DNA of 64,000 nt from Oricola nitratireducens (GTDB lineage: Bacteria; Pseudomonadota; Alphaproteobacteria; Rhizobiales; Rhizobiaceae): NCBI RefSeq assembly GCF_014904745.1, contig NZ_JACZCS010000008.1:124001-188000 (forward strand). Reading direction: 5' to 3'. Position 1 is the first letter of the stretch; each line of letters opens with the position of its first letter. This document shows positions 62,681 through 64,000 of the stretch, piece by piece. The position numbers and the translations under genes were made by a program. Below the pieces are notes generated by a model that was given only the letters and a program-made list of their open reading frames with translations, searched no databases and was not told where the DNA came from.

Positions 62681-63841
62681 ATGAAAAAATATGTGTGCGC
62701 GGCGCTTGGCGCTTGCGCGTCGATTGCGCTGATGGCTCATGCGGCGGCGGCCGAGACCAAGGTCGGTCTGCTGCTTCCCAAGAGTGGCAACTACGCCGCG
62801 CTCGGCCAGGAAATCGATGACGGTTTCGTCATGGCCCTCGAAGAGGCCGGCATGGCGGACGACTTCACGCTGGTGCGCGAAGACAGCGAAGCCAAGCCGC
62901 CGGTCGGCGTCGCAAAGGCGCGCAAGCTCGTTCTCCAGGACGAGGTGGACGCGATGGTCGGCATCGTGTCGTCGGCGGTTCTCGGCGCCGTGCGCGACTT
63001 CGTCGACGGCTCAAAAGTGCCGTTGATCGTGGCCAATGCGGGGAATGACGCCGCGACCGGCGCGAGCTGCAGCAAATATATCGTGCGCGTTTCCTTCTCT
63101 AACGGGCAGGTGAACCGTCCGATGGGATCGTGGATGGCCGAACAGGGCATCAAGAAGGTCTACACGCTGGCGCCGGACTACGCGGCAGGCCACCAGATGA
63201 TCGACGCCTTCACCGAGAGCTTCACGGCTGCCGGCGGCGAGATCGTCGGATCGGAATATACGCCGTTCGGCAAGACGCAGGATTTCGGCCCTTATCTGAC
63301 CACGGCCAAGGCAGCGTCGCCGGATGCGATTTTCGTGTTCTATGCCGGCGGTGAGGCGATCTCCTTCGTCAAGCAGTACGACTCGTTCGGCATCAAGAAG
63401 GACATCCCGCTTTACGGCTCGGGCTTCCTGACCTCGCCGCTCTACGTCAAGGCGGAAGGCCCGGCAGCGATCGGCGTGAAAACGTCGCTGCATTACGTGC
63501 CGACGCTCGACACCCCGGAAAACAAGGCGTTCGTCGCGGCGTTCAAGGCGAAATTCGACCGTCCGCCGTCTGAATATGCGGTTCAGGGCTATGACGCCGC
63601 CCGCGTTCTGGTCGAGGCCGTCAAGGCCGGTGCCAACGACCGCGAGTCGATCGCCGAGGGCCTGACGAAGGTTTCCTATACCGGGCCGCGCGGTCCACTG
63701 ACGATCGACCCGGCGACCAACAATGTCGTCCAGAACATCTATATCTACGAGACGGTGGCCGACGGCGACGCGCTGACGCAGAAGATCATCGGCACGGTTC
63801 CCGAAGTTCGCGACCCGGCCAATGGCTGCTCGCTGAAATAA
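62681..63841 (+). CDS. ABC transporter substrate-binding protein, LivJ-type
   Basis: Periplasmic binding protein of 386 residues from the branched-chain amino acid/aromatic acid group. The signal peptide ends near AHAAAA-ETK, and KVGLLLPKSGNYAALGQEI is the usual N-terminal lobe start. Two Cys (GASCSKY and NGCSLK) may form a disulfide. AGGAG precedes the ATG; the open frame upstream is not family sequence. A LivH-type permease follows. Relatives near aromatic-degradation genes often bind aromatic acids, so the ligand is open. Confidence 0.88.
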   Translation: MKKYVCAALGACASIALMAHAAAAETKVGLLLPKSGNYAALGQEIDDGFVMALEEAGMADDFTLVREDSEAKPPVGVAKARKLVLQDEVDAMVGIVSSAVLGAVRDFVDGSKVPLIVANAGNDAATGASCSKYIVRVSFSNGQVNRPMGSWMAEQGIKKVYTLAPDYAAGHQMIDAFTESFTAAGGEIVGSEYTPFGKTQDFGPYLTTAKAASPDAIFVFYAGGEAISFVKQYDSFGIKKDIPLYGSGFLTSPLYVKAEGPAAIGVKTSLHYVPTLDTPENKAFVAAFKAKFDRPPSEYAVQGYDAARVLVEAVKAGANDRESIAEGLTKVSYTGPRGPLTIDPATNNVVQNIYIYETVADGDALTQKIIGTVPEVRDPANGCSLK

Positions 63842-63858
63842 GACGTAGTATCAATACT

Positions 63859-63884
63859 CCCGGCGCGGGCAATCCCGCGCCGGG
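63859..63884. other. intercistronic hairpin between binding protein and permease genes
   Basis: Perfect 11-bp stem CCCGGCGCGGG / CCCGCGCCGGG with the 4-base loop CAAT and no T-run. Such hairpins often protect the abundant binding-protein transcript or attenuate the permease. Confidence 0.6.
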
Positions 63885-63911
63885 CAATTCGGGGCACCAG
63901 GGGAGGGCGTC

Positions 63912-64000
63912 ATGGTCGCGGATGTCGATTTCTGGCTGACGCAGTTCCTCAACGGGCTGCAGCTTTCCATGTTGCTGTTCCTGCTTTCGATCGGCCTGAC
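63912..64000 (+). CDS. LivH-type ABC permease (3' end outside window)
   Basis: The first 29 codons of an inner-membrane permease: a short charged start followed by FLNGLQLSMLLFLLSIGL, the first LivH helix. GGGAGGG precedes the ATG. It continues beyond the window and pairs with the LivJ-type binding protein. Confidence 0.75.
   Translation, partial: MVADVDFWLTQFLNGLQLSMLLFLLSIGL

Overview
The window is GC-rich, densely packed bacterial chromosome. It looks like an alphaproteobacterium, probably Hyphomicrobiales (rhizobia-like). Reasons are the meta-cleavage lig genes, FixK/FNR-type TTGAT-N4-ATCAA boxes, an Omp25/31-type outer membrane protein, the polyamine-type and TauABC-type ABC importers, and ATGA-overlapping operons. 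No tRNA, rRNA, insertion sequence, prophage or CRISPR array was recognised. The genus cannot be fixed from the sequence alone.

Layout. 1-5.2 kb: the end of a PotBC-type importer, a well-conserved creatinase and a SulP anion transporter. 5.2-10.1 kb: protocatechuate 4,5-cleavage genes (ligBA, ligI, ligC) with a LysR regulator carrying two tandem HTH domains. 10.2-24 kb: a sulfur-oxidation block made of sulfide:quinone oxidoreductase with a small DUF2892 membrane protein, the cytoplasmic sulfite dehydrogenase SoeABC, an M81 peptidase and an HDAC-like hydrolase. It is followed by the alternative lipoate-assembly set lipS1-lipT-lipS2-sLpl. 24-31.9 kb: an Omp, then a minus-strand operon of ABC importer, creatininase-like protein, two SDRs and a ureohydrolase, with a divergent TetR regulator. 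32-36.4 kb: an RND efflux pair. 36.4-43.9 kb: a SLAC1 channel, cytochrome bd oxidase cydABX (including a 41-residue CydX) and cydDC. 44-60.5 kb: an EmrAB pump, small membrane/stress proteins, a histidine kinase and NtrC-type sigma54 activator, DedA, a PRC-barrel protein, patatin, 3-hydroxybutyrate dehydrogenase, DUF302, Sel1 and cytochrome bo3 oxidase. 60.8-64 kb: panBC and the start of a Liv-type ABC importer.

How they work together. Electrons from sulfide (SQR) and sulfite (SoeABC) would enter the quinone pool and leave through the bd or bo3 quinol oxidases. FNR/FixK-type boxes lie before sqr, cydAB and, unexpectedly, ligAB. sqr and soeA also share a 17-bp upstream element (15/17 identical).

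The most striking structure is a putative sigma54 regulon around the two-component system. Four intergenic regions each carry a pair of 14-bp palindromic sites (about GGTTSA-WW-TCCACC) spaced 20-23 bp start to start. Each pair lies about 70-80 bp from a -24/-12 promoter, and one pair sits between two divergent promoters. This predicts that the kinase/activator pair controls itself, the DUF1269-EmrAB operon, the glycine-zipper/PRC genes, the patatin-bdh-DUF302-Sel1 operon and the bo3 oxidase.
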